Source: Nemertoderma westbladi (lineage: Eukaryota; Xenacoelomorpha; Nemertodermatida; Nemertodermatidae). Taken from it: a DNA stretch of 55,697 bases. The stretch is taken from assembly GCA_032718475.1 (NCBI GenBank), contig JAUCBJ010004770.1, positions 1 to 55,697 on the forward strand. The letters run 5' to 3'. The notes beneath the pieces were generated by a model. The model was not told the origin of the DNA. It saw only the letters and a list, made by a program, of their open reading frames with translations, and did no database searches. Position numbers and translations under genes: made by a program. How positions within the stretch are numbered: position 1 is the stretch's first letter; every line of letters starts with the position of its first letter. This document shows, piece after piece, positions 42,779 through 53,374 of this stretch.

Positions 42779-43040
42779 TCAATCACAGCTAGCGAGTAGC
42801 GACCCACGGACGGCGACCTTCAAACAAACAGGTGCAGAGCCGGAAAGAACTGTCGTAGGCTTTGCTTGGCTTGTGGTACCATTTGATTTCATAATAGATT
42901 TTGGCAGACTGGGCGGTCGCTCTGACAATATGCATTGCGCACCAACAATGCCTAAAACATCTATGGGAACAGCCAATTAGTGCGCTCGAATCATTTCTAT
43001 TTATTCCTGCCTCATCTCTATTCTTTACTTTGTATAACAC
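42779..43040 (-). pseudogene. Possible PIF/Harbinger transposase fragment
   Basis: On the minus strand, two overlapping frames together give VLGIVGA, then MHIVRATAQSAKIYYEIKWY and SKAYDSSFRL. The spacing resembles the PIF/Harbinger nuclease core (a hydrophobic strand, a histidine-isoleucine, an aromatic YY and a downstream aspartate), but the first catalytic Asp is not present. The fragment sits inside the 42-bp inverted repeats, which would fit a Harbinger-type element. The match is weak and needs a profile search. Confidence 0.3.
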
Positions 43041-43257
43041 AATTTACAGCGCGGCAAAGAAGGGCTGGTTGACCATTGAAATGCATTGGTAAAGGAATTC
43101 GGCGTTCACATTCCTAAGGCCCTGTGGGCTAAACAAATTTAAACAGTACTATACATTAATAAAGATAGGGCAACAGACAAACTGTCTAAGACTCAAATAC
43201 CAACACATTCCGATAGCCCACCATTATGGCGTCTCTAAAGAGTCAAAATATAAATTA

Positions 43258-43625
43258 ATAAAACCTCTCTGAAACAATAAAAATACATACAAAAAAATAC
43301 TGCAGTAATAAATATTAGTTACTGCAGTAACATATAATAATTACTGCAGTAACAAATATTTATTACTGCAGTAATAAATGTTTATTACTGCAGCAACAAA
43401 TATTTATTACTGCAGAAACAAATATTTATTACTGCAGTAATAAATATTAATATATTAATAAATAATTGAATAAAAATTTCTACTGCGGTAACAAATTATT
43501 TGTTACTGCAGAAAAAGAAAATTTTTTATTACTGCAATAATAATTTATTCTTACTTTCAGTGACAAATATTTATTACTGCAGTATTTTTTGGAGGCATAT
43601 TTATTGTTTTATAGAGGTTTTTATT
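43258..43625. mobile_element. MITE built of 22-bp palindromic repeats
   Basis: Terminal inverted repeats of about 50 bp (left AAAACCTCTCTGAAACAATA, right its imperfect inverse ending GAGGTTTTT) enclose a tandem array. The array has at least seven 22-bp units centred on the palindrome TTACTGCAGTAA, clearest at 43297-43450. No coding region is present. Confidence 0.75.
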
Positions 43626-43789
43626 ACTTATATTTTACCCTTTAGTAGTCAAAGTCAATATACCACATACCATTGCCAGTTTCAGGCAGGACTGTATAAA
43701 TGACTGACAGTACTACTGTACTTTGAAATCTTTGAGGACACTTTGTCATTTTCTTGGACCACTTTTAGAACTTTGAGACACTTTTAGTT

Positions 43790-43831
43790 CTTTGAGAAAA
43801 TCTCAAAGGACAGATGCACTTTGAGACCCCG
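43790..43831 (-). repeat. 42-bp terminal inverted repeat, right
   Basis: This is the inverted partner of 28993-29034 (39 of 42 bases). It is preceded by repeats of CTTTTAG and CTTTGAGA words from about 43716. Flanking bases do not show a clear target duplication, so the pair may be old, or the ends may come from two copies. Confidence 0.8.
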
Positions 43832-44399
43832 ACTGACGTATTGTACATTATTGTACTCAATGTTGAAATGTCCTTCATTATAGTATTTTTATTCAGGAGG
43901 AACGAACTACTGTACCATAAAATTTTGCCCACTTGAATAAGGACAATAATAATTTTTCCTTAGAGTAGGCCAGGCCTACTCAACATTAGAAATAAATTAT
44001 TTTATATTTCAAAATTTTATAGAATGCTTTTTGTTGTTTTTCAGAGAGTTTAAAAGTAGGCCCATCCCAACCACATCAACAATTGCACAGTACAGCAGTA
44101 AGAGTAAAGTACAGAAGAGGCATTAATGTATATGAACATGCTAGAAAATGTTAGCAATATAATATAATAATAGGTTATACAGTATTTTAAATTTAATTTT
44201 TTATTTATACTGTAGTTATATAATGATCATAATTATACAAAACATATGCATGTAAATGTTGCACATGAATTCTAAAAACCCAAAATTAAACAAAACAGAG
44301 GATAACTGCAAACTGCTATAAAATAAATTTAATTATAAATAATAAAAAATACAGAAATTTCTAATTTTTGGTGACATATCGAAACTATTGTATGATAGT
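43832..44399. other. Non-coding spacer
   Basis: AT-rich; no gene or repeat with definable ends is seen. Confidence 0.5.
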
Positions 44400-44411
44400 T
44401 ATCCAATATTT

Positions 44412-44667
44412 CTTTGCAGGACATTGCTTTCGCCGTGAGGACCAGCCAGTGCATAATCTTGTACTTTGGCAGCCTCATGGAGTGAATAAGCATGGTGGAC
44501 AGCCCATGACTTTCTTGAGACGCATCTTAAAGGACACTGGCCTTAAAGATGCGGATGATCTAGCAAATGTCATGGGTGATAGGGAGTTGTGGCGGTGCAA
44601 TTTTGTTGACAAGCCGGCACAGCATTCTTAAAAATGCAGCTGCAATGCAGCATGCCGATCCTAGTAG
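44412..44667 (+). mobile_element. Retroposed 3' tail of the LINE-D family with 12-bp TSD
   Basis: This 256-bp copy matches LINE-D from about 20808 to its 3' end. It is flanked by perfect 12-bp duplications TATCCAATATTT at 44400-44411 and 44668-44679. It retains the nine bases missing from LINE-D at 17949-21055, so that element is not its direct source. It encodes only the LINE C-terminal 70 or so residues and is not a functional gene. Confidence 0.93.
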
Positions 44668-45194
44668 TATCCAATATTTATAGAGTCATTTTTTTTAATT
44701 CGGTGATAATAACTCAAACTTGCAACCATAATTTTTATCCAACAATTTTCCAAGTACAGTATTAATAAGGTGGGCAAAGTTTCCCATCTTTTTAACAATT
44801 GGGTGTACATGCGTAATATATACAGTAATTTAATATCAAGCTATGTAGCTAATCGTAAAGAACCATAATTTTTGGTGCTATATTGCTCCCCCAGCACGAA
44901 AAGTACAAGTAAAAAATGTGAAACTAAAAAATGTTGTGTTTGATATTTCTGATGGTATAGAGGTTTTCGAGGCCGCTGATCACGATGAAATTATTTAAAA
45001 ATATTTCTGGAAATGTAAAATTATTTTTGGTGCCATTCTGGTGCCCCAGAACGAAAAGTACAAGTAGCAAAAATTTCAAACAGTTAAATTTTCCCTTTGG
45101 TTTAGTAATTCTGAAGCTACAGTATACATGTACTGATTTTCAAGGAGCGGCAAAGTTCCCCCCACTGGCAAATTGTGCCATTTTCCGGTATTAA

Positions 45195-45512
45195 AGTAAG
45201 GTAAAGTAAAGTTTTATTTGCTGTTAGGGTACTGTAAGTATCACTCCCAAAGAAAAAAAAAGAAAAAATTTATTTCCATTGTGGTCCCCCCATAACTACT
45301 GTATACTCCTCAAAGAAAAATTCAGTATTCATTTTGCTACCATTTAAGGAAGCAAAGCGGGGCTGCACCATATCTGCACTGTAATTCATTTAAAGCATTT
45401 GTGCCGAAACGAAAACTGTCCAGGCCCCATTGTGGGGATCGAACCCACGACCTCCGTAGAGATGTGAATTCAATGCAACGGATTTAATCACTGCGCCAAG
45501 AAGTGGGTACCG
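45195..45512 (-). mobile_element. tRNA-derived SINE
   Basis: On the minus strand an A box, TTGGCGCAGTGATTAA (near 45500), and a B box, GGGTTCGATCC, are spaced as in a tRNA gene. The B box lies in a perfect T-arm (GTGGG / CCCAC, near 45430-45445). The acceptor stem pairs imperfectly, so this is a SINE head and not a working tRNA. A body of ~230 bp follows, and the copy ends in a tail of ACTTTACCTT-type repeats near 45195-45215. Confidence 0.65.
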
Positions 45513-46010
45513 TACTACTGTATTTGGTTTATTATTTTGGTTAGCTCTCTTTGTCCAGTTCAGCAACTTGGATTTAGTGTAACTTATTGTACAGTAGTTA
45601 GTTTACATTTAGTTTAACTAACATAGGCTACCGGTACTCAAAAAATTTATAAAATACCAAATTACTGTATATACTATCTGTACATACATAGCTTGTAGTT
45701 AACAGGAGTTGGAGGAGTCGGGTGATAAGGATCCGGGTGTGGTCTGTGAAAGCCCCCCCCCCCCCCCACCCCCGGTTCAATCCAACTGAGTTTATCCCTT
45801 ATCGGCAATCGTATGAGAAAATAGTTAAATTGCTATTAAATTTCTAATAAATTACTCACGCATTATAGTCTACTTAACCTTCAATCTATATTAGAAAACA
45901 ATACTCTCTAAATCATTTTTTATTGATTTTGTGTCTCTGCTGTGTAATCGCAAGACAAGTAGCCATTAATCAATTGTTACAAGTAACAGACATACTGTAA
46001 TATACAGTAG
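45513..46010. other. Non-coding spacer with C-run
   Basis: No gene is seen. A run of about 17 C lies near 45752-45769. Confidence 0.5.
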
Positions 46011-46138
46011 TACTGTAGGCCTATACTGTATGTAGGAATCTGTTCAATCCTACTAGTACTGTAGGCCTATATGTAGGAATCTGTTCAATCCTACTAGTAC
46101 TGTAGGCCTATATGTAGGAATCTGTTCAATCCTACTGG
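46011..46138. repeat. 41-bp tandem repeat, 3 copies
   Basis: Three units, each starting TACTGTAGGCCTATA and containing GGAATCTGTTCAATCCTACT. The first unit carries a 5-bp insertion (46 bp); the other two are 41 bp and almost identical. Confidence 0.92.
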
Positions 46139-47341
46139 AGCAGTAGAGTTACTGTGTAACAACTGTCAATGTGCGGGCGAGCGAGACATTGTTGTATTAG
46201 TATTTAAACATTTTGTTCATGGTCTTGAGTTCATATTTTCATTAATTTTCCGATAAATAATTCAAACTGTCTAGGCCTTTCTTCTACTTTAACTGAGAAA
46301 ATGTTGACAGTTATTTTTTCAAGTTGGAATTTGTTTCTACCTTTGTTTGTGGTCGACAATTTCCAACCGCACTCGATGGGTAATGGGTGAGTCTGAAACT
46401 TGAAGCTTTGGGTGTGGGGGTGGTTACTTTGGGGGTGGGGGAGGGGGGTTGGTGGTTTGGGGGGGGGGGGGGGTTGTCGGGATGCTGGCTGCATACTTAA
46501 CATCCCACTCAAATCACCGGGTTCCCTTTCAACCAATAATTCAAAAGCGTCCTCTTCATCTGCCCTATTATTGGGAGGCACTTATCCATCTTCGTTTTCA
46601 TTGGTTGTTTTATATTTAAGAATAGAATATCAGAGTATCAAGATATTCCATATAATATAACATCTTCACTTTTGGATAGAAGAATAACATAATTGTTAGA
46701 TTTCCTACTTTATAGTAACTGATTAAACATCTGGGCAGTTAAATAACGGGTACATGCGTGGACACTGAAGGATGACAAGTTGTAGTGAGATACTCAATTG
46801 GAGGTTACTTTTCATCTTTGTATTTGTTGGTAAGTGTTACGTATATTTATAATGAAAACTTTTTAGTGGTGTATTTTTTAGGAAAGAGGAGGGGACAGGT
46901 ATATACCACCACCAGCCGAGTTAATTAACGACAGTAAAGTAGGTCTCGCTTTCTCGTGAATTCCATTGCCCTATACCTCACCGTTGACGGTAGTGAATAA
47001 ACCTAGCGCGGCATTCATTACAATATTACAGGCATCTCTTCATTAAACAGCCATCCATGGGTTCTCCTGATATTACTTTATAAATATTTAATTATGTAGT
47101 TGTGCTGGTTTTTATTACTTTATTACATTAATTTCTTATTATTGCTGGTATATTTCAATATATTATTTTAATCGTCTTTATTTTGTTTTAAATAATTTTT
47201 ATCACGCAGTATAAATAAGAAACAATTTATAGGCATACCATAAAACTTTATTATTGATAGTAACAATGTGTTGGCAAGCTGTATAAAACTAAATAAAACT
47301 TTATTAAAACACTAAACTAACATTTATCTTGAAATCTGAAA
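46139..47341. other. Non-coding stretch
   Basis: No supported gene. It contains a G-rich tract at about 46416-46475 that produces long proline-rich frames on the minus strand; I treat these as composition artefacts. Confidence 0.5.
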
Positions 47342-47536
47342 ATGGAAAATGAAATCTTAATAATTTTCATGATAAGTATTGTTTTCAGTGATTTTATCCA
47401 TACATACACCCCCATGGATACTGTAGGTATAAGGGAACACGACCAAGAGTCGGATTCACTGAAGGTCGGAACAATTTGTGGTATCGACAAGTGTTCTACG
47501 TGTAGAAATATTCCGTGTAAAAACACTGGGGGTTAG
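47342..47536 (+). CDS. Candidate small secreted peptide or first exon
   Basis: An ATG in good context (GAAAATGG) opens 64 codons. The start MENEILIIFMISIVFSDF looks like a signal peptide. The rest is polar and ends with four cysteines spaced C-x4-C-x2-C-x4-C in CGIDKCSTCRNIPCKNTGG. That end resembles the beginning of an EGF-like module. Just before the stop the DNA reads GGGGGTTAGT, which could be a splice donor, so this may be exon 1 of a longer gene whose other exons are not recognised. Family and function are unknown, and a chance frame is possible. Confidence 0.35.
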   Translation: MENEILIIFMISIVFSDFIHTYTPMDTVGIREHDQESDSLKVGTICGIDKCSTCRNIPCKNTGG

Positions 47537-49375
47537 TTTAATAAATTTTCATTGCGGGGTCCATAACAAAAATTGATGGACTTGTTCCAAAGCCAGTCTA
47601 TGTCACCTTTGAGAAGATTTGAGAATGTCACCTTCTGATGTCTAAATCAGATCTTTGAAAACATCAGACAAGACAATGTCATCACTGGTTTGTGATCTCC
47701 AGCCAAAAAGTGCTAAGGGCACTTCATCAAGAGTTTTCGTACAATAATGGATTTAATTATTTCAAATGTTTTGTTTCCAAAGACATTAAATTTTACAATG
47801 AGAAATAAACAACAACACTAGAACAATCAACAATAACCTCTCTTAATTAGGTACAGTAGGCCGGCCTACTCTAGCTACCGGTGCTAGTGTTCTACAATAG
47901 TGACATCATGTTTTAAACGTCGTAGATTCCATATTCTTTCTATAATAATGCATTTATCCTACAAGGCGCAGCGGACAACTAACTCTACGGCAAACCCCCG
48001 TTGACTTTTAAATTTTTGCAAGCATCATTGCAATGTGGTATGGAACACCAACTCTAGGCCTTTAAAAATTCCAAATGAGTATAACCCGCTGAGCTTTTAC
48101 CATTTAAAGGATGAACTGGGGACATCTCCAACCGGCATCTATACAGTAGTGAGTAGGTCATATTGCATATATTAGGTATATTTAAGGTAATAACATTTTT
48201 GAGTGGGTGGAGAAGGGATATTCTATGGATTAAATATAAAATATTGTGATTCAAATTCTTATCTTCAAATTCTAAACAAGTGCTAGATTATGACTTGGAG
48301 TCTGTAACTTCAAACAGTAAAAAATAAAAAGTCATTCTATAATAATAGAAATTAAATAAATAAATAATAATACCTACTGTATATATTTGATTTAAATCAA
48401 GTGGCACTGAATTTAAGCCGGTGCGAGTGGGAATATTTCCACGAACGAGCGTAACGAGTGTGTGAAATACGGTATGAAATGAGAGCCTGAACGTGAAATA
48501 CAGGTAATGTATTTAAATCGAATATGTCGTTTTATTTTCAAGTTTCGAAGTTTTATAGATTATAAATGGTATATTACTGTATACCGGTTACCGGTACCAT
48601 AGGAGCCTACTGGAAACGCCCTGCAGCTTAGGTGCTGTCTGCAGCCTACTGGTAATTATTGGTAAATTGTAAATTCACATTATTACTGTATGTGCGTTCG
48701 TGCACTGATTCATAAGGCCTACAAAGTGTAGTCATAGTGACAGAATGAATAAACATTCTTGGTAGGTCTACTATACACGGCATAGTATACTGTAGTAACT
48801 GTAATGACCTATTTAGCTTGTGTGCTGACTACAGCCTAGCTACTGTATATTAGGTCTACAGTATCTCATCTCAGCATGACCGCAGAATACGGTATGATCT
48901 GATCATACTGAAAGAATATTTATACTTTATTTCACATCGTGATATACATGGCACCATATTGCCCATTATTGAGTTTACTTTTATTCACGCCGAGTTGAAA
49001 ATAAATTATTCTAAAGTAATACAGTTGAATACATAGTTAATTATAGTACTGTTGTAGTTCTAGTTCACTGTTAGGTGGTAGGCCTATTGTAAACTCATAC
49101 TCATAGTACTGTACCAATTTCTCAAGCGTTTCTGTCGTTTCAGCCTTCCAATAGGGTTAATATTAAATTAATATCGAAAAATTAGTGCCTAGAAGTAAAA
49201 TTGAACTGTAAACTTTGTTCCTAAATTTAGTTTATTGTTTTGGTTAGAAAACCTGCAATTATAACCTGCTACTTTCCCTTATAAGTTACCTTAATTATAT
49301 AATATATATATGATATGATATATATAATATCGAAATTAAATTTAGGTAATATATTAAAATATAACATAATGTACA
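47537..49375. other. Non-coding stretch
   Basis: AT-rich, with repeated TACTGTA and TAGGCCTA words and one GAGCGTAACGAG word near 48447. No gene recognised. Confidence 0.5.
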
Positions 49376-49432
49376 GGATTGACAGCAACAGCTAGAATCA
49401 ACCACTTTAACCCTGTCGAGGGGATCAAATCC
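49376..49432 (+). mobile_element. LINE-C left piece, cut by the Kolobok-type element
   Basis: Read in the LINE-C frame this gives LTATARINHFNPVEGIKS. It joins in frame across the TTAA target site with the sequence at 52394. The element appears to begin near here, so LINE-C is 5'-truncated within its endonuclease region. Confidence 0.6.
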
Positions 49433-49436
49433 TTAA
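49433..49436. repeat. TTAA target duplication, left
   Basis: TTAA directly precedes the left terminus GGGGGGAGG and recurs at 52394-52397 after the right terminus. Removing the element and one TTAA leaves the LINE-C frame continuous, which supports the site. Confidence 0.9.
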
Positions 49437-52393
49437 GGGGGGAGGACACCCCAGACTAATAAATATTTGCCATTCTAGAGTATATAAGCTGTCATTTTAG
49501 AACCATATGTCCGATTAATTTACTTTTTTCACCATATTGTAGCCAAAAGGTGTATAAATCTCGGAAAAAAATTTTGAAACGAAAAAAAATATTTTTTTCA
49601 TATTTTTTTCCATTTTTGCACTTTTTTTCACCCAAAATAATGCGAATTTTTATAAATGCATCTACTTTTTTGTTTTTCAATATTTTCAAAAATTTTTTTT
49701 TTTATTTTGATCAATATCGGGTGGACAATAATCTGAGCAGACAAAATTTTGATATTGTTAGTGGTTATCAATTTATGTCATCATTAGTAATAATTACCAG
49801 ATATTTTCAATATATTTCAAAATTTTGACACAAAAAATCGAAAAAAAAATTTTCTATATGTTTTTACAAAATTTTGTCTGTTCAGATTTTACAGTTATGC
49901 AAGGGCTACAATATAGTGAAAACAGAATCAAAATCGGCTGAGCAGTTCAAAAGTAGATAGACAAAATGTGCAAAATTATTTCATTTTGAGAAAAATGCAT
50001 TTGAAAGTGAAACATACTTAAATAGGGCCTACAGTATATTATATACTGTATAAGTTACAAAAAAATTATTCTGGTGTATATTTCATGTGTTATATTATTT
50101 ACTATTAATTAGGACATGACGAATCTAACTGAACAAGTTTCAACAGTCTGTTATAAAGCAAATATATAGATTTATGGGGACTTCGTAGTAACAAACTGAA
50201 ATAAATTTCTAAAACCCTCCAGGTTTGTAAGCGGAATCGTTGTTTTCCGGGCGGAATTTCTTTGATTTGCGTTTGAGGAGGCTTCGTGAAGTTCTCTTGC
50301 GGTCTCTCACCTTGCACCCTGTCGCCATCTTCACCCCAGGCCCCAGGCCCAACTTCATATACAGTATCTGAGCTGCAGATGAACCCCTGTTGTGCACAAG
50401 TGCAGTATAATATGCATGGAATTCCAATGTTGTTCTTCCCTGGAACTTATCCTTCCCACATTTGTTCCAAAGTCGACCATGAATAGATTCGTTTTGGTTC
50501 TGTGTGAGACCAGGAAGGCAACGCTTCAATAGATTCCGATCTGTAAGTCTATTGTATACGGGCATAATGTGGGCATGCCACTCCGGCTTGATGAAGGATT
50601 TGTCCTTGTAGGTTGGGTCTTTCTGGATCGCTTTGCACCACCGCATTGGACAATCCTCATGTTTTCTTTCCCGCTGAGATTCTGGGTAATTCGTGTAATG
50701 AAATACAGTAGCTTTCACCTCGCGTATTATGGTGTCAATGAGGTTCTCCAGTTCGTCTGGGTCTATTGTTCGGTAGTCTACAGAAGAGACATGGTGAACA
50801 ACAGTGTTCCGGTAATAACTGGCTAGTTGTCTGATCCGTGGCTGAGAGAGCCCATTGACACCACCGATCCTTTTTTCTTTACGGACTGATTCAAGGCCAT
50901 TGGTTACTCGTTTAGCGATATGGTTAATACACTCATATTTCTTTACTGGGTGCTCGATGCCATATGGAGGGTTCTCTCGGAGCTCTTTGAAAACAGAACT
51001 GTCTCCATCGCTTAGCAGCTCTGTATATCGCAACCTGTTCCTTTCAATGGATCTTGCCCAAAGTTGCTTCGCAGCAAAAGTTTCCATGGCATTGCTACTG
51101 CCACGGAAATTTATGTCACAATTATGTTGCGGTACGTGTATAGTACAAAGTTTAGAATAATGGCGGCAAATATAACATGATTTGCTGACAACAAAAATAT
51201 CTAGAACTGCGCCGGTATCAGCAGACATCACATAGGCCACACAGTAAAGGGACATATGCCCACGTTTCTGCCAAGTGGCATCAAAAGTAACAGATACATT
51301 ATATATTGACTCACTATTACCAGAGATAGGGTTACCTGTATCTGCCCCATGCTTATTACGCAGCTTCTGAGCTTCATTGTAACAATTACCAATCGCCAGG
51401 TTTCTAACAGCATCAGTAATTCGCCTAAGAGTAACTCTCCAGCGACTATGATTGACAGGATTTGGCATTTCCATCGCCTCCGAAAATCTTCGAGCAGTGT
51501 CATGTGTTCCCCCAATCATAAGAAACGCTAATATAGTACGAGTGTTTATACGGCGCTTTGACTCATTAGGATGATTGCTTATATCATTGACTACATTTTC
51601 GAATTTGTAAATATATTCACATGTCTCACATTCAAGAAATATATTGAAATAATATCCGTTTTGGAGATTTGGAGTAAACTTCAGAACACCGCCGCAGTGA
51701 TGTCGATGAATGTCGGACATACAATCCTTCATGGTTGAATATTCGACAAACTGGAATCCTTCACTTCCAATCAGAGGACCCGTAAATGCATCCCCAATCA
51801 CTCCAAGACGATCAGTCGTGTGGGAACTCTGATTCGCTTCGGGAATCAGATCTGACTCCTCAACTGGTAGATTAACAACGATTTCCTGTTTTCTAGTCCC
51901 TGCAAAAGTCCCCTTCCGCCCACCCAGTTTTGGCATTCTTGTTGACAATATTACGCTATTTATATTGCAAAAATATATACGAATAAAGGTAGAAGTGGAT
52001 AGGTTACATTACAGTTTACCGTGTAGGTAACCGTTTACATGAATTACAGCAGTACGAGTTAATCAAACGGGTTTAACTAGGCCTACTATAAATATACACT
52101 GTAAACCTATACATATTAATTTCAAATTTCCCTCCAAAATGTTAAATTGATTGGAGATCGCAATACTGTATTTCTTTGAGTGCAGCATTGAATTTATTTG
52201 TCCAAAACGGAAAAAATGTCGATTTTTTGATAATTTTCGTAACTGACAGCACATTTTTGAACTTCTGTAATTCAAAAACTAGAAGAGATATTAAAATACC
52301 GATTTCAAATTTGAAATCGCCGTTAATTTCTGTACAAAAAAACGCAATAATGTTATTTTTGATAAAAAAAAATATTTGGGGTGTCCTCCCCCC
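49437..52393 (-). mobile_element. Kolobok-type DNA transposon with TTAA target
   Basis: The 2957-bp element has perfect 17-bp inverted ends, GGGGGGAGGACACCCCA, and a TTAA duplication. It carries one transposase gene on the minus strand. TTAA targeting is shared by piggyBac and Kolobok. The transposase is unlike piggyBac, and the G-rich ends suit Kolobok, hence the name; a superfamily assignment by alignment is still needed. The stretch at 49437-50200 and 51960-52393 is AT-rich non-coding sequence. Confidence 0.8.
50209..51936 (-). CDS. Intact transposase of the TTAA element (Mutator-like fold)
   Basis: An uninterrupted 575-codon frame starts at the ATG at 51936 (MPKLGGRKGTFAG). It has a cysteine-containing N-terminal part (HRHHCGGVLKF ... 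CETCEYIYKF) that may bind zinc. The core carries NVSVTFDATWQKRGHMSL (first Asp, about residue 219), a CYICRHYS ... C pattern, ELLSDGDSSVF (second Asp, about residue 310) and QNQNESIHGRLWNKC (Glu, about residue 483). This DDE arrangement with FDATWQKRGH and SDGDS is that of the eukaryotic Mutator-like transposase domain family, seen in TTAA-targeting elements. The C-terminus is basic (RKRTSRSLLKRKSKK). All three acidic residues are present and no damage is seen, so the protein may be active. Confidence 0.85.
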   Translation of the reverse strand: MPKLGGRKGTFAGTRKQEIVVNLPVEESDLIPEANQSSHTTDRLGVIGDAFTGPLIGSEGFQFVEYSTMKDCMSDIHRHHCGGVLKFTPNLQNGYYFNIFLECETCEYIYKFENVVNDISNHPNESKRRINTRTILAFLMIGGTHDTARRFSEAMEMPNPVNHSRWRVTLRRITDAVRNLAIGNCYNEAQKLRNKHGADTGNPISGNSESIYNVSVTFDATWQKRGHMSLYCVAYVMSADTGAVLDIFVVSKSCYICRHYSKLCTIHVPQHNCDINFRGSSNAMETFAAKQLWARSIERNRLRYTELLSDGDSSVFKELRENPPYGIEHPVKKYECINHIAKRVTNGLESVRKEKRIGGVNGLSQPRIRQLASYYRNTVVHHVSSVDYRTIDPDELENLIDTIIREVKATVFHYTNYPESQRERKHEDCPMRWCKAIQKDPTYKDKSFIKPEWHAHIMPVYNRLTDRNLLKRCLPGLTQNQNESIHGRLWNKCGKDKFQGRTTLEFHAYYTALVHNRGSSAAQILYMKLGLGPGVKMATGCKVRDRKRTSRSLLKRKSKKFRPENNDSAYKPGGF

Positions 52394-53374
52394 TTAAGCA
52401 ACATTACGGAATCAGAACTACTCGGAGAATCAGACGAGTTATACTTTTTACAGAAACTTTTTACACATAATTTTATACAACCTGCTTTTAAACCAAGCAG
52501 GGTGCGCCCATCTGGAGGATTAATGATACTATGTAAACCTCAACTAAACCCATCACTGGTAGCAAAAACAGAATCATGCGTAATAAAACGAAAATATCGA
52601 GTTTTACTGGAATACACGTAGACGGTATAAATCGCTGATTAAATACAAACGGGAATTATATGAAGAAAATAATCTGCTCAACTTAATAGATAGAACGGAA
52701 ATCAAAACTTGGGCGCTGTTCAAGAACAAGTAGCACCGATCAACGCTTCGAAACTTCAGTCACACTTTAATGATCTATTGGGATCCGGTTATGATATTTC
52801 CACGGAGCCTATAATCCCACAAACTTCGGAAGAAGAATGTACTGAACCCGCGTGGTATAATAATCACATAACTCCAGAAGAAATTGGCTCTACAATCAAC
52901 GAGCAAACAACGAGGCCTGTGGCCCTGACCGCTTATACTACAAACACCTCAAGCAGGTGCACATCATCATCATTGTGTTACTAACTGTTCTGTACAACAC
53001 ATGTTTAGATATCGGTAGAATCCCACAAAATTGGAAGGATAGTACGTATAATAAGAGTATTATAAAAGAAACGGACCAATATCAAACCCAGATTATTATA
53101 GAGGGATTGCGTTATTATGTGTAATGCTCAAGGTCCTAACGTCGATAATAAATAAGCGAGTTCGGGAATTTGCCTCGTCCATCAACATACCGGAGCAATT
53201 CGGCTTTACAGTTGGGAATTCAACCCGCAAGCTATTAAGCAATTACTCAAGGATATCACAGACAGCCTAAATGATCCACGACAAGACCAATGCAAACTAT
53301 GTGTTGCTTTTATCGACTTTCATAACGCCTTCGATTTTGTTAATCATGAGATACTCCCTGTCAAAGATTTATAA
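52394..53374 (+). pseudogene. LINE-C middle piece: endonuclease end to RT motif A
   Basis: After the TTAA the LINE-C frame continues SNITESELLGESDEL and VRPSGGLMILCKPQL (end of an APE-like endonuclease). After a stop and frame changes come a linker (KYKRELYEENNLLNLI) and NASKLQSHFNDLLGSGYD. The RT start is heavily broken. A clear RT block, VAFIDFHNAFDFVNHEIL, lies near 53306-53355. An AAAGATTTATAA duplication at the right end marks the second insertion. Several stops and shifts make this copy dead. Confidence 0.8.

Noticed and set aside
45420-45512. Possible functional tRNA gene on the minus strand
   Set aside because: The T-arm is perfect but the acceptor stem has mismatches and the D and anticodon arms do not fold properly. 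A SINE tail follows, so I call it a tRNA-derived SINE.
46231-46581. Minus-strand frame with an acidic start and a proline run
   Set aside because: It has no ATG, begins right after a stop, and its middle is the translation of a G-rich low-complexity tract. It could be an exon, but nothing supports it.
49550-49828. Plus-strand Phe/Lys-rich frame in the left flank of the Kolobok-type element
   Set aside because: It is a translation of AT-rich homopolymer sequence with no conserved pattern.
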